The translations under genes were made by a program, and so were the position numbers. This document shows, piece after piece, positions 46,309-53,260 of a stretch of 56,487 nucleotides of DNA. The notes under the pieces are model-generated. The model made no database searches, was not told the origin of the DNA, and was given only the letters and a program-made list of their open reading frames with translations. Within the stretch, counting starts at the first letter, position 1, and each line of letters begins with the position of its first letter. Origin of the DNA: JBJXHC01 sp046160825 (GTDB lineage Bacteria > Bacteroidota > Ignavibacteria > UBA10030 > UBA6906); NCBI GenBank assembly GCA_046160825.1, contig JBJXHC010000026.1, positions 1 to 56,487 on the forward strand, given 5' to 3'.

Positions 46309-46420
46309 CCTCGCTCGAAACTGGAAAATCGAAACCAAGAGGCAACGACGATGCTGCGCCCCTACATGGGGCGTGGCTTTTGTGCGTTTTCTTGGTTGGC
46401 CTTCCAGTGCCAGAGCGAGG
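46309..46420 (+). ncRNA. Long structured RNA hairpin upstream of nuclease gene
   Basis: Four nested perfect stems stack on one axis: CCTCGCTC/GAGCGAGG (46309-46316 with 46413-46420), CTGGAA/TTCCAG (46321-46326 with 46402-46407), AACCAAGA/TCTTGGTT (46333-46340 with 46390-46397), and CGCCCC/GGGGCG (46357-46362 with 46368-46373, loop TACAT). The two inner stems are separated by a symmetric 16+16-nt bubble. A terminator follows directly. Twenty-eight uninterrupted pairs in 112 nt are unlikely by chance. No known RNA family is recognised; a leader, antitoxin RNA or 6S-like decoy are possible. Confidence 0.7.
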
Positions 46421-46450
46421 GGCGTGCTTGAGTTCACGCCCTTTTCATTT
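46420..46450 (+). terminator. Intrinsic terminator/attenuator before nuclease gene
   Basis: A 7-bp stem GGGCGTG/CACGCCC (46420-46426 with 46435-46441, 8-nt loop) is followed by TTTTCATTTT. It ends just before the AGGGAG ribosome site of the nuclease gene. It would end the structured RNA as a separate transcript, or attenuate read-through into the nuclease gene. Confidence 0.75.
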
Positions 46451-46462
46451 TAGGGAGATGCC

Positions 46463-47431
46463 ATGAGAGAGCAAGACACTGGAAGGTCGGTACGGGATAC
46501 AATCTTGGAGTTGATGGGTACAATTCCAAATGATGAAGGAGATTTCAAGCGTTTGATGCGCTTGCACCAAGGTTGGTGGCGAACAGCCGTGCTATGCGAG
46601 AATCCGGGGAAGAACCCAGGTGATCACGAGAAGCAAGTTTGCAATACCATTGAGGGTGGGGAGGAATCGAGAAAGAACTTCTTGTCTGAGGCTACTTGGC
46701 AAGCAGTCACAGAAACACTGAGAGAACGGGAAGAAGAGTTGGGCCGGTACGGCAAGACAGCGGGGCTATTCAATGAAGATCGGCTCTACAACAACCTGTT
46801 GTCGAGCCAGCCCCTAGCCTTCAACTTCTTTGGAGAATTAAAACTCGACCTGGACCTTGCGACGCAGGTGATACGGCTTTGGGAGCCGGAGATTGACAGC
46901 GTCGATGAAGTCCGATTCGAGTATGCCCCTCTACCCAAAGAGAATTATACCGATGATCATTCGGCCTTTGATGTCGCCTTCTTCTGCCGGAGGCAGGGAC
47001 GGCGAGGACTCATCGGCCTTGAGGTAAAGTATACAGATGATTTCTCAAGGGAAGGGAAGCAACGAGAGAGATATCGGGCGGTGTTCGACCGCAGTCGGTC
47101 GAACTTTGCCCAGGAATATGAGGATTACTTTAGTGGTCAGTATGTTCAACTTTTCAGGAGTGAGCTTCTTGCTCAGTCCTTGATACAGAGAAACGAGATC
47201 GACTTTGCCATTACAGGGCTTTTCTGTCATCCTGCCGACTTGAACGCTCTCCGTGTCGGAGAAGCGTTCAAGGGCATGCTGACAGACAAAACCCGCTTTA
47301 GAGTTGCTACTTATAGGGATTTCATAGAAAGAGTACAGAAGCTGAATTCAAGTTGGTCAAGGAGAGAATGGACTATGAAGCTCTGGGCAAGGTACTGCGG
47401 ACTGGATTTCAGTGCCGGAGTTTTGAAGTGA
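46463..47431 (+). CDS. PGN_0703-like putative restriction endonuclease
   Basis: This 322-aa protein has DDHSAFDVAFFCRRQGRRGLIGLEVKYTDDFS around residues 165-197. It contains Asp then Glu-x-Lys of a PD-(D/E)XK core, in the context typical of the PGN_0703 family of putative restriction endonucleases. The N-terminal part includes LHQGWWRTAVL. A good ribosome site (AGGGAG, 5 nt) precedes the ATG, directly after the terminator of the structured RNA. Twenty-seven bases of its 3' end are repeated at 48041-48067, a sign of a lost second copy. Confidence 0.78.
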   Translation: MREQDTGRSVRDTILELMGTIPNDEGDFKRLMRLHQGWWRTAVLCENPGKNPGDHEKQVCNTIEGGEESRKNFLSEATWQAVTETLREREEELGRYGKTAGLFNEDRLYNNLLSSQPLAFNFFGELKLDLDLATQVIRLWEPEIDSVDEVRFEYAPLPKENYTDDHSAFDVAFFCRRQGRRGLIGLEVKYTDDFSREGKQRERYRAVFDRSRSNFAQEYEDYFSGQYVQLFRSELLAQSLIQRNEIDFAITGLFCHPADLNALRVGEAFKGMLTDKTRFRVATYRDFIERVQKLNSSWSRREWTMKLWARYCGLDFSAGVLK

Positions 47432-47732
47432 AAGGCGCCTCAACGGTCGCTCTCTGGGAAGGCCATAATACGCCGGGAAACCGATGAACTAGTAACTAGT
47501 AACTATTCCTTTGCCTCTCTCTTTTTATCCTTTATATGGGATAATTAGAAACTAAGATAATTAGCTAATCTAGCTGAGCGGAAGGCCTGATTTGTTCGTC
47601 CACATTTCTAAACACGTATTTTTTGTTCGGCATTTTTCCATTTGTGTTCAGCCGGAGTCCCCCTCCTGAACAGAACTCTTCTGCGTGATCGTGAAAATAT
47701 CCGCACGAGAAAGCTTGTATTCACAAAATGGC
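47432..47732. other. AT-rich intergenic stretch
   Basis: No gene is supported. Short direct repeats are present: CTAGTAA occurs twice in tandem with a third start (47489-47504), and GATAATTAG occurs twice near 47550-47570. These may be remnants of insertion or a weak regulatory or origin-like region. Confidence 0.3.
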
Positions 47733-47914
47733 CTAGTCTTCATCGTCTGCGTCCGGCATCGTTCCTGCATCAATGCTGAGCTTGATTCCACTTTGAACAG
47801 CCATACTGTCGGAGATTACAGGATATGCTAAGACCCTACTGGCTAGGACTCCGCCTTCAGTATGCACCAGGTCAAGCGTACGGAGCATGGCACTGGTTGT
47901 GAAATCTGCAAATA
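47733..47914 (-). pseudogene. C-terminal gene fragment cut by repeat element
   Basis: A minus-strand frame open for about 60 codons ends in a natural-looking C-terminus: ADFTTSAMLRTLDLVHTEGG, then AYPVISDSMAVQSGIKLS and DAGTMPDADDED. There is no start with a ribosome site, and the frame is interrupted at 47915 by the tandem GGCCCT repeats. It is the tail of a gene truncated by an insertion. The family is not recognised. Confidence 0.4.
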
Positions 47915-48006
47915 GGTGGGGAGTACTTATGGCCCTGGGTGGGGAAACATTATGGCCCTACCCTGGGGAGTCCTTTTGGCCTTGGGTGGGGGAATAGTTC
48001 TGGCCC
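47915..48006. repeat. Four imperfect 22-24-nt repeats, possible IS21-family end
   Basis: Four consecutive units follow the pattern GGGTGGGGAAnnnnTTnTGGCCCT (units at about 47915, 47937, 47960 and 47984). Multiple terminal repeats of this G-rich/TGGCC kind are typical of IS21-family insertion sequences. No transposase gene is nearby, so this would be a solo end left after deletion. The repeats cut a gene fragment on their left and adjoin a duplicated nuclease-gene tail on their right. Confidence 0.45.
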
Positions 48007-48040
48007 CGACAGCCCGAATTTGGGTTGGAAAGGCCAATAC

Positions 48041-48067
48041 AGCTCTGGGCAAGGCACTGCGGACAGG
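48041..48067 (+). repeat. Duplicate of the 3' end of the PGN_0703-like gene
   Basis: Twenty-seven bases match 47379-47405, inside the last 53 bases of the nuclease gene, with two mismatches (AGCTCTGGGCAAGG[T/C]ACTGC...). The surrounding sequence is not open in that frame. This suggests a second copy of the nuclease gene once stood here and was removed, probably with the insertion marked by the adjacent repeats. Confidence 0.5.
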
Positions 48068-48101
48068 GTTTTGAGCAAGTCCGTGAGAGAATGGGGCGTT
48101 C

Positions 48102-48872
48102 TCATGAGCTAATCGATTCTCCGGTGAGGACACCTAGACATGAAGTTACACTATCTTTTTGAAGTGCCTCAACGCTCAACGAAAGGTTTTCATTTTTTAT
48201 GGTCTCAAGTACAGTTAAGGCTATGCGAGGGTTATTGCCCACCATTCTCTTCAACAAAGTGATGGCGTTCTCATCCTCGATACGGATAGACTCCGTCTTG
48301 CAGACTCTTCGAATGAGCCTAGAAAATTCCACGGGAGTGATATCCTTCATTGTGATGATTTTGCATCGTTGTCTGACTGGGTTAGGAATACGCTCGATAT
48401 TCGTAACAGTGAACAACATGGGGGAGAGAGGGTACTCGTCCAAGAGACTCGGGATTGACAATAGGAAACTCATATCAGCTCGGTCAAGGTCATTAATGAG
48501 GAGCGTTTTGACATATAGTGTAGACGGTGCATAAATGAAAAACTTCATGAATAGATACTTGCTTATCTCCGGGGTAATGCGTTCGCCAAACAGCGAGCAG
48601 TAATCACTCCAAACGGTTTCTCCATCAAACACCCGGCAACAATTGCAATCAAGGCAAGCGTCCAAACCGGTCGGCCGTTCACAGAACATTCTCCTGAGAA
48701 GTATTTCCGCCAGCGTCGTTTTGCCATATCCGTTCGGCCCAAAGAAGATCAGGCCACCTATTGTTTTCTGGTTTGCAAATGCTGCGAACTGAGGTTGCAG
48801 ATAGTCGACACCAACCATTTCTGAAAGCTTTCGGGGTACATACTTCCGGTGAAATGGAGCATTGGCATTCAT
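48102..48872 (-). CDS. DnaX-like clamp-loader AAA+ ATPase
   Basis: This 256-aa AAA+ protein resembles the first two domains of DNA polymerase III gamma/tau. It starts FHRKYVPRKLSEMVG. Walker A is GPNGYGKT (residues 45-52). Cys64, Cys73, Cys76 and Cys79 (C-x8-C-x2-C-x2-C) match the DnaX zinc-site spacing. Sensor 1 is in FTVTNIERIP, and the arginine finger motif is RQRC (SRC-like). Walker B reads LLINDLD instead of a DExx form. The DnaX C-terminal collar is missing. It follows the 428-aa gene by 7 nt. Replication of the element, or a defence role, are both possible. Confidence 0.82.
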   Translation of the reverse strand: MNANAPFHRKYVPRKLSEMVGVDYLQPQFAAFANQKTIGGLIFFGPNGYGKTTLAEILLRRMFCERPTGLDACLDCNCCRVFDGETVWSDYCSLFGERITPEISKYLFMKFFIYAPSTLYVKTLLINDLDRADMSFLLSIPSLLDEYPLSPMLFTVTNIERIPNPVRQRCKIITMKDITPVEFSRLIRRVCKTESIRIEDENAITLLKRMVGNNPRIALTVLETIKNENLSLSVEALQKDSVTSCLGVLTGESISS

Positions 48873-48879
48873 ATGTAAC

Positions 48880-50166
48880 TCATGGTTGTTGAACCAGCTG
48901 TTCTGGATTGAAATAAGTTAATCGTCGGAGCTTCTTAACGTCGATTGCAACATGCGTCTCTTGCTGTTGCAGCGTGCCAACGGTATTCCATGTGCTTGAA
49001 TTTGACTTCACTCGGATGCGCTTTCGGTCTGAGATCAATTGATACTTGTTCAATAGTCTGCTAACCGTCTTGGCGTCAATGAAGTCGATAGTATCAATTA
49101 CTGAAAGAGCCCGGGCCAATTTCGACAGGGAAATGAAGGTCGAAGAAAGATATTGTAGCTCATCCTCAACAAAGGCTAGGGCGGCTGCCAGAAACTCCTG
49201 TTCGAAAGTAATATTCAATGCCGACTTCGATTTGCATTGAATCTCTTTGAGGCTATCAGTGAATTGAGTGACTTCATCCGTAGTGAGAACACCCTGATTT
49301 TGTAAGCATTGCGCAAGGGCAATCAAGGGGAAACTTGGTTCGTGAGGACTCATTTCCTTGGTCAATGAACTTATAGAATCCTGAACAGCGTGCGAGCACT
49401 CAACCGAAAATACCATCAATTGTCTTCGTATGGTCGAATAGAGATCGAAATCAGGTCTATAATCTGGTGAAGGCCTACTGCACGCTGTAAAAGTGTGAGG
49501 TACAAGAATTCTAGGCAGAGAGTAGGATGAGATCATGAGTTTTGGAGAGTAAACCTTATATGTAGCTTCCATATCTTTGGCCATGAGTTGCGTCTTGCTA
49601 TTCTCAAGAGTAATAATCGGGCCCCACTTGGTCCAGCTATTCTTGTCCACAGAATGAAGGATTACTGTCGGGGTGAATGTATCTATGAGGGTTGCTGTCG
49701 ATTCACTGCCGAAATCCGCTGGTAAATACGTGGCATTGAAGCAAAGCTCTCTTAAGACTCGCTTGGTTTGACTTACTAGGCCTACGGCTGGCGAGTACAA
49801 CCAGAGATTGGGAAGGGAATCAAACAGTTGATGAACATAGGTTGCGATTATGAACGTCGTCAACAGATCAACTTCAAAATCTCGGCCTTTCCCAATCAAA
49901 CTAAAGACTACATTTTTCAATTTATCATAGTCCTGGCGGGTTAGAGATTTGGAGGAAGTATTTTGGGAGGATGTTGGTCCAACCTTGGTAGCACAAAGGA
50001 AATCTCCGCTTTTTGTGTGAAGGTCACCGGGCTCCTTAACATATCCCGTTGCTTTCGAGTAGCTGTACAGTTGTGTTCCATCGGCAAGCTCGAGCTTAAG
50101 TCCTTGGCTATCTTTTGTCTGTTTGAGAGTTAGAAACGACTCGGAAGAAAACACATCTGCAAACAT
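48880..50166 (-). CDS. Degenerate mobile-element helicase-like protein, 428 aa
   Basis: The middle section (LLTTFIIATYVHQLFDSLPNLWLYSP through LRELCFNATYLPADFGSESTATLIDTFTPTVIL, read in parts) follows the layout of the primase-linked DUF3631-like ATPases of mobile elements. There, x-YFHQLFxxFPxLWxxGPxGSGKS is followed by LCFNP. Here the expected P-loop reads SPAVGLVSQTK, without GK[ST], and no DE Walker B is visible, so ATP hydrolysis is doubtful. It is probably a pseudoenzyme working with the DnaX-like protein directly downstream. The 280-nt region to its right, up to the tRNA, holds its promoter and shows nothing else. Confidence 0.5.
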   Translation of the reverse strand: MFADVFSSESFLTLKQTKDSQGLKLELADGTQLYSYSKATGYVKEPGDLHTKSGDFLCATKVGPTSSQNTSSKSLTRQDYDKLKNVVFSLIGKGRDFEVDLLTTFIIATYVHQLFDSLPNLWLYSPAVGLVSQTKRVLRELCFNATYLPADFGSESTATLIDTFTPTVILHSVDKNSWTKWGPIITLENSKTQLMAKDMEATYKVYSPKLMISSYSLPRILVPHTFTACSRPSPDYRPDFDLYSTIRRQLMVFSVECSHAVQDSISSLTKEMSPHEPSFPLIALAQCLQNQGVLTTDEVTQFTDSLKEIQCKSKSALNITFEQEFLAAALAFVEDELQYLSSTFISLSKLARALSVIDTIDFIDAKTVSRLLNKYQLISDRKRIRVKSNSSTWNTVGTLQQQETHVAIDVKKLRRLTYFNPEQLVQQP

Positions 50167-50446
50167 TCTCTTTCTCCTATGAAAAATGCTGATTGTTGGC
50201 TAAATTGTCTGCACTTTTTCTGCACACTACCTGCACAGCCTCCGCATGCATTGAGGACTGCTTCTCCGTTAGTCTAAGATGCGTTGAATGTCATTCAACT
50301 TCTTCTTACATTTTGTTGACGACAGTTCATACCACTCCATACCAAGCAGTAAAAAACCTTACCGATTATTTACAGGTGTTTGCAGAAATGGCTGGTTGAG
50401 GATATTCCCAGGGGGTAGGAACTGGTCAATACAAAGTAAATTCAAC

Positions 50447-50485
50447 GCCGACGTAGCTCAGTTGGTTAGAGCACCAGATTGTGGA
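50447..50485 (+). repeat. attR: 39-nt copy of tRNA-His start
   Basis: Identical to 19505-19543. It forms the 5' half of the intact tRNA-His, supplied by the element, and joins the chromosomal 3' half at the anticodon loop. Confidence 0.88.
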
Positions 50486-50520
50486 TCTGGGGGTCGCAGG
50501 TTCGAGTCCCGCCGTCGGTA
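50447..50520 (+). tRNA. tRNA-His (anticodon GTG)
   Basis: Acceptor GCCGACG pairs with CGTCGGT (first pair G-U). The D arm is GCTC...GAGC, and the anticodon stem CCAGA/TCTGG holds the loop TTGTGGA with anticodon GTG. The T arm GCAGG/CCCGC (loop TTCGAGT) has one A-C mismatch. Only seven bases precede U8, and the base before is C, so there is no encoded G-1; the discriminator is A, not C73. CCA is not encoded. This is the rebuilt attachment-site gene of the island. Confidence 0.93.
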
Positions 50521-50566
50521 CTGCGTTTTCGCTGACTTCTCCATTGACAAAACTCATGTCACGCCT

Positions 50567-52333
50567 TCACTTCAAGAGTAGTCCCTTCATTGAGCGGAAG
50601 TACGGCCCTGCTTCAATTGAAAAGATGTATACTCCACTCGCAAACCCGGCACCGTCCCAGGAAACTTCATAGTCACCCGGCCCTTTCACTTCATCTACCA
50701 AGGTGGCCACTTCCCTTCCCAGAATATCAAACACGCGAATGCGAACTCGTAACTGATAGCCGATCTCGTATCGAATGACTGTCGCGGGATTGAAGGGATT
50801 GGGATACGTCGGGTGTAAAAAGAAACGAGTCGGCGCGAGCGTCAGGTGGTTATCCGGATTAAGAACGTGGCCGTCAAGCAAGGAGTGGAAGTCATCACGA
50901 ACATGCATGGCAAAGTATCTCAACTGTCGTACGCTCTCAATGTTGGAGGAACCGGGGGCGACCATGGTTGCAATGACTATTTCCTGGGTATCACCGAGGG
51001 CCATCGTAAATGGTCCTGCCGATCCCATGATTCGTCTGTCTCCTACAACTGAGATAATCCCATCCAATCGTCCGGTACCTGCAACCGGGTCTCCATCGAG
51101 CCAGAATCGTGTTGTGTCATTCGGCAACGATGGATGGACAAAAGGGACCGCCGAATAGAAATGCAGACCGCGCATCAAAAAATAATAGGAGGGATATCTC
51201 CAAGGAGGCTCCTCCCCGCCAGGGGCCAGGAAGATCATTGAGTACATATCGACGTTTCTTTTCCCTCGCACATATTGCAGGTCCACTATCGCGGAATCTG
51301 AGTGATCCCCCGAAACGGTTGGCGTTTGAACAAATTGGTATCCGACAGCCGGAGGAGGAATTTGAAACATCGCATAGTCCTTGTCCGAACTTTCCCCGTT
51401 GTACACATAGTTAAGTGCAAGGCTCGTATCGCAGCCGGCAAAATCATCTCCGGCATCCCCGAGGTCCGTGTCGGACCATTGGGCAATGAACATCGAATCG
51501 ATATGCGCGTTGGCTGGCGTCAACGCAGTGCCCTTGTAAATCAGTTTCACGCGCTTGAGGATCGTGCTTGACCAAGGCGGGATATCCGTCCGATAACCCC
51601 ACATTGTCACTTGCATTTCCAGACCGATTGGTGGAGAATCATACAGTGCCCCCACCAGTGCCTCGTTCAGATCGTTTGCCACATACCAGATCACCTGATC
51701 GGCATTGGCAAGGCCCGGTGATTCGCCAGTATCGCGTACACTATTATTGTTTGAATCGTAGAATGGCGCACCTTGTTGCCAGGGCCACTCGTTCCAATCC
51801 TTTTCATATTGCGTGCGAACCGCCCTGACCATCGCCGGGGTCACTTGCCCCAAGCTCACGCGGTTCAACTCGGCAGCATCAAGCCGCAAATCGGCGGTAC
51901 GAAAGTCAGCCCGGATCCGGTATATCCGCACTGTTGAATCAGACGTATCCGGCTGAATGCCCGGCGCGATGATTCTGCCGGGGAGCGTCCCGACTTGGTA
52001 TGTCTGGCCTCCGACGCGCGGGTTCAGGGTGCCTCCATCAAACACCTTACCTCCCCAGAGAATACCGTCCTGGAAAACCGTCCCCACCTTTCCACGTGGG
52101 AACATCAGCCCTACATTACCGTTTGCTGGATCGCGAGCATTCCATCCATCGTTACGCGCCCAACAGGAAACCTGATTGATATTGAGGATGGTTGAAGTGA
52201 GTGGCCAGGCGGTGAGTGATTCCGCTCCGTAAGGACCGTTCTTTTTGTCAGATGCAGAGGCCGGGGTCACCAGCAGAGCAATGACAATCGGCATGGAGAG
52301 TTTATGAATTGCCGGTATGAGAGGAGTTTTCAT
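50567..52333 (-). CDS. Secreted protein with type IX-like C-terminal sorting domain
   Basis: From the ATG giving MKTPLIPAIHKLSMPIVIALL, the product has 588 aa with a signal peptide cleaved near TPASASD. The body is unclassified beta-rich sequence, with several calcium-site-like segments such as FYDSNNNSVRDTGES. The last 85 residues (HPTYPNPFNPATVIRYE...VFDILGREVATLV...SGVYIFSIEAG...KGLLLK) are the por/T9SS-type sorting domain seen also in the island's subtilase. The function is unknown; a cell-surface or secreted protein is expected. The stop lies 47 nt after the tRNA-His, convergent to it. Confidence 0.82.
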   Translation of the reverse strand: MKTPLIPAIHKLSMPIVIALLVTPASASDKKNGPYGAESLTAWPLTSTILNINQVSCWARNDGWNARDPANGNVGLMFPRGKVGTVFQDGILWGGKVFDGGTLNPRVGGQTYQVGTLPGRIIAPGIQPDTSDSTVRIYRIRADFRTADLRLDAAELNRVSLGQVTPAMVRAVRTQYEKDWNEWPWQQGAPFYDSNNNSVRDTGESPGLANADQVIWYVANDLNEALVGALYDSPPIGLEMQVTMWGYRTDIPPWSSTILKRVKLIYKGTALTPANAHIDSMFIAQWSDTDLGDAGDDFAGCDTSLALNYVYNGESSDKDYAMFQIPPPAVGYQFVQTPTVSGDHSDSAIVDLQYVRGKRNVDMYSMIFLAPGGEEPPWRYPSYYFLMRGLHFYSAVPFVHPSLPNDTTRFWLDGDPVAGTGRLDGIISVVGDRRIMGSAGPFTMALGDTQEIVIATMVAPGSSNIESVRQLRYFAMHVRDDFHSLLDGHVLNPDNHLTLAPTRFFLHPTYPNPFNPATVIRYEIGYQLRVRIRVFDILGREVATLVDEVKGPGDYEVSWDGAGFASGVYIFSIEAGPYFRSMKGLLLK

Positions 52334-52537
52334 ATGCCATTGCCCTTTCTCGATATGAGACAAAGAACTCATTGGCAATCAACGCGGTCCGGAACAAGAC
52401 AACTTGCCCCACCCTTCCCTCTCCTCTATGAGAGGGACCGGGCCTGCCCGCCAGAGGGCGTTTGCCTGCTCCGCCGAAATAGCCTTGGCTACGTAGGCTG
52501 GACGGCCCGCAGGCGGGGGTGAGGTCACAAGCTATGT

Positions 52538-53179
52538 CTATTTCTTCTTCCGTCCGCTCATGTAATTGTATGGCCGGTCGGAATGGGACTGAGCTACGGC
52601 GGGCACCCAGGCTGTTACTCGTTCTCTTTCACCGTTTGTAAAGCCCACGCGCACGTAACGCTGTCGCAGATGGGTCAGGATAATTCTATTGTTGCTAGAA
52701 TCACTTATCGGAAAACGCCATCTGACCATACCCCCATTGATTTTCAGTTTTTCCTCATCTTGCTTGGTCTTGCCTGGACCAAAACGATTTTCAAGTCTAC
52801 TTCTCATCGCGACAAAACGTTCGCCAAGGTCTGGATACATTTCCGCCGTAAAAAAAGTCGATGCCCTATAGAATCCGTCGGATGCCACACCGACGGACCA
52901 TTCAGACACGTTCTGACCAAGAAAAGTACCACCGTGAAAGAACATTGTGCGTGCTGTCGAATCTCTGCGGCTGTACTTTATCGAATCAAGAATGACACCT
53001 TCCCTCCGGAGCATCTTCGCCATTACAGAATCCCCCGGCTCTCCCCAATGAATATCGAGAAAACCCTCAAGGCTGTGACCAACCCCTGGTGCGATGTCAT
53101 CATCTGATCCGCTGGAACACGCTAAGACAAGAATCAACGAAGCAACAAGAAGAGAAGATGTTAACGATGTAGATGGCAA
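52538..53179 (-). CDS. Lipoprotein of unknown function
   Basis: This 213-aa protein starts with a lipoprotein signal (SSLLVASLILVLACSSG, Cys21). The mature part is a small alpha/beta domain with LDIHWGEPGDSVMAKML and RLENRFGPGKTKQDEEKL, like other short envelope proteins with a W-G-x-s repeat; the family is not recognised. Its last ten residues, YNYMSGRKKK, are nearly the same as the end of the neighbouring dipeptidase (NYMGGRKKK). The 160-nt spacer before it carries palindromic repeat sequence (CCTGCCCGCC). Confidence 0.7.
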   Translation of the reverse strand: MPSTSLTSSLLVASLILVLACSSGSDDDIAPGVGHSLEGFLDIHWGEPGDSVMAKMLRREGVILDSIKYSRRDSTARTMFFHGGTFLGQNVSEWSVGVASDGFYRASTFFTAEMYPDLGERFVAMRSRLENRFGPGKTKQDEEKLKINGGMVRWRFPISDSSNNRIILTHLRQRYVRVGFTNGERERVTAWVPAVAQSHSDRPYNYMSGRKKK

Positions 53180-53260
53180 TTAACGCTCCTTCCACCGCCT
53201 TCACTACCGTTCTGGCGGGCAGGCTCACCCTCCCCTCATTTGGGGAGGGTTGAGGTGCGA

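Larger units (their letters stand above)
19505..50485. mobile_element. Integrative defence island in tRNA-His
   Basis: This is an element of about 31 kb bounded by a 39-nt direct repeat of tRNA-His sequence, with a tyrosine integrase gene 34 nt inside the left repeat and the rebuilt tRNA at the right end. Contents in order are integrase and HTH protein, recombination operon, secreted subtilase, expanded type I restriction-modification locus, TIR/PIN genes, graspetide cluster, nuclease genes with a structured RNA, and a DnaX-like pair. I see no relaxase, type IV secretion or capsid gene, so it is probably a mobilisable or satellite-like genomic island, not a self-transmissible ICE. Confidence 0.88.

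Noticed and set aside
46309..46450. Retron msr-msd RNA
   Set aside because: The long hairpin looks suitable, but no reverse transcriptase gene lies anywhere in the window and the downstream gene is a PD-(D/E)XK-like protein.
47915..48006. CRISPR-like array
   Set aside because: The four units are contiguous and imperfect, with no unique spacers and no cas genes; they fit insertion-sequence terminal repeats better.
19505..50485. Prophage or self-transmissible ICE
   Set aside because: Gam-like, DUF932 and integrase genes are present, but there are no capsid, tail, portal, relaxase or type IV secretion genes.
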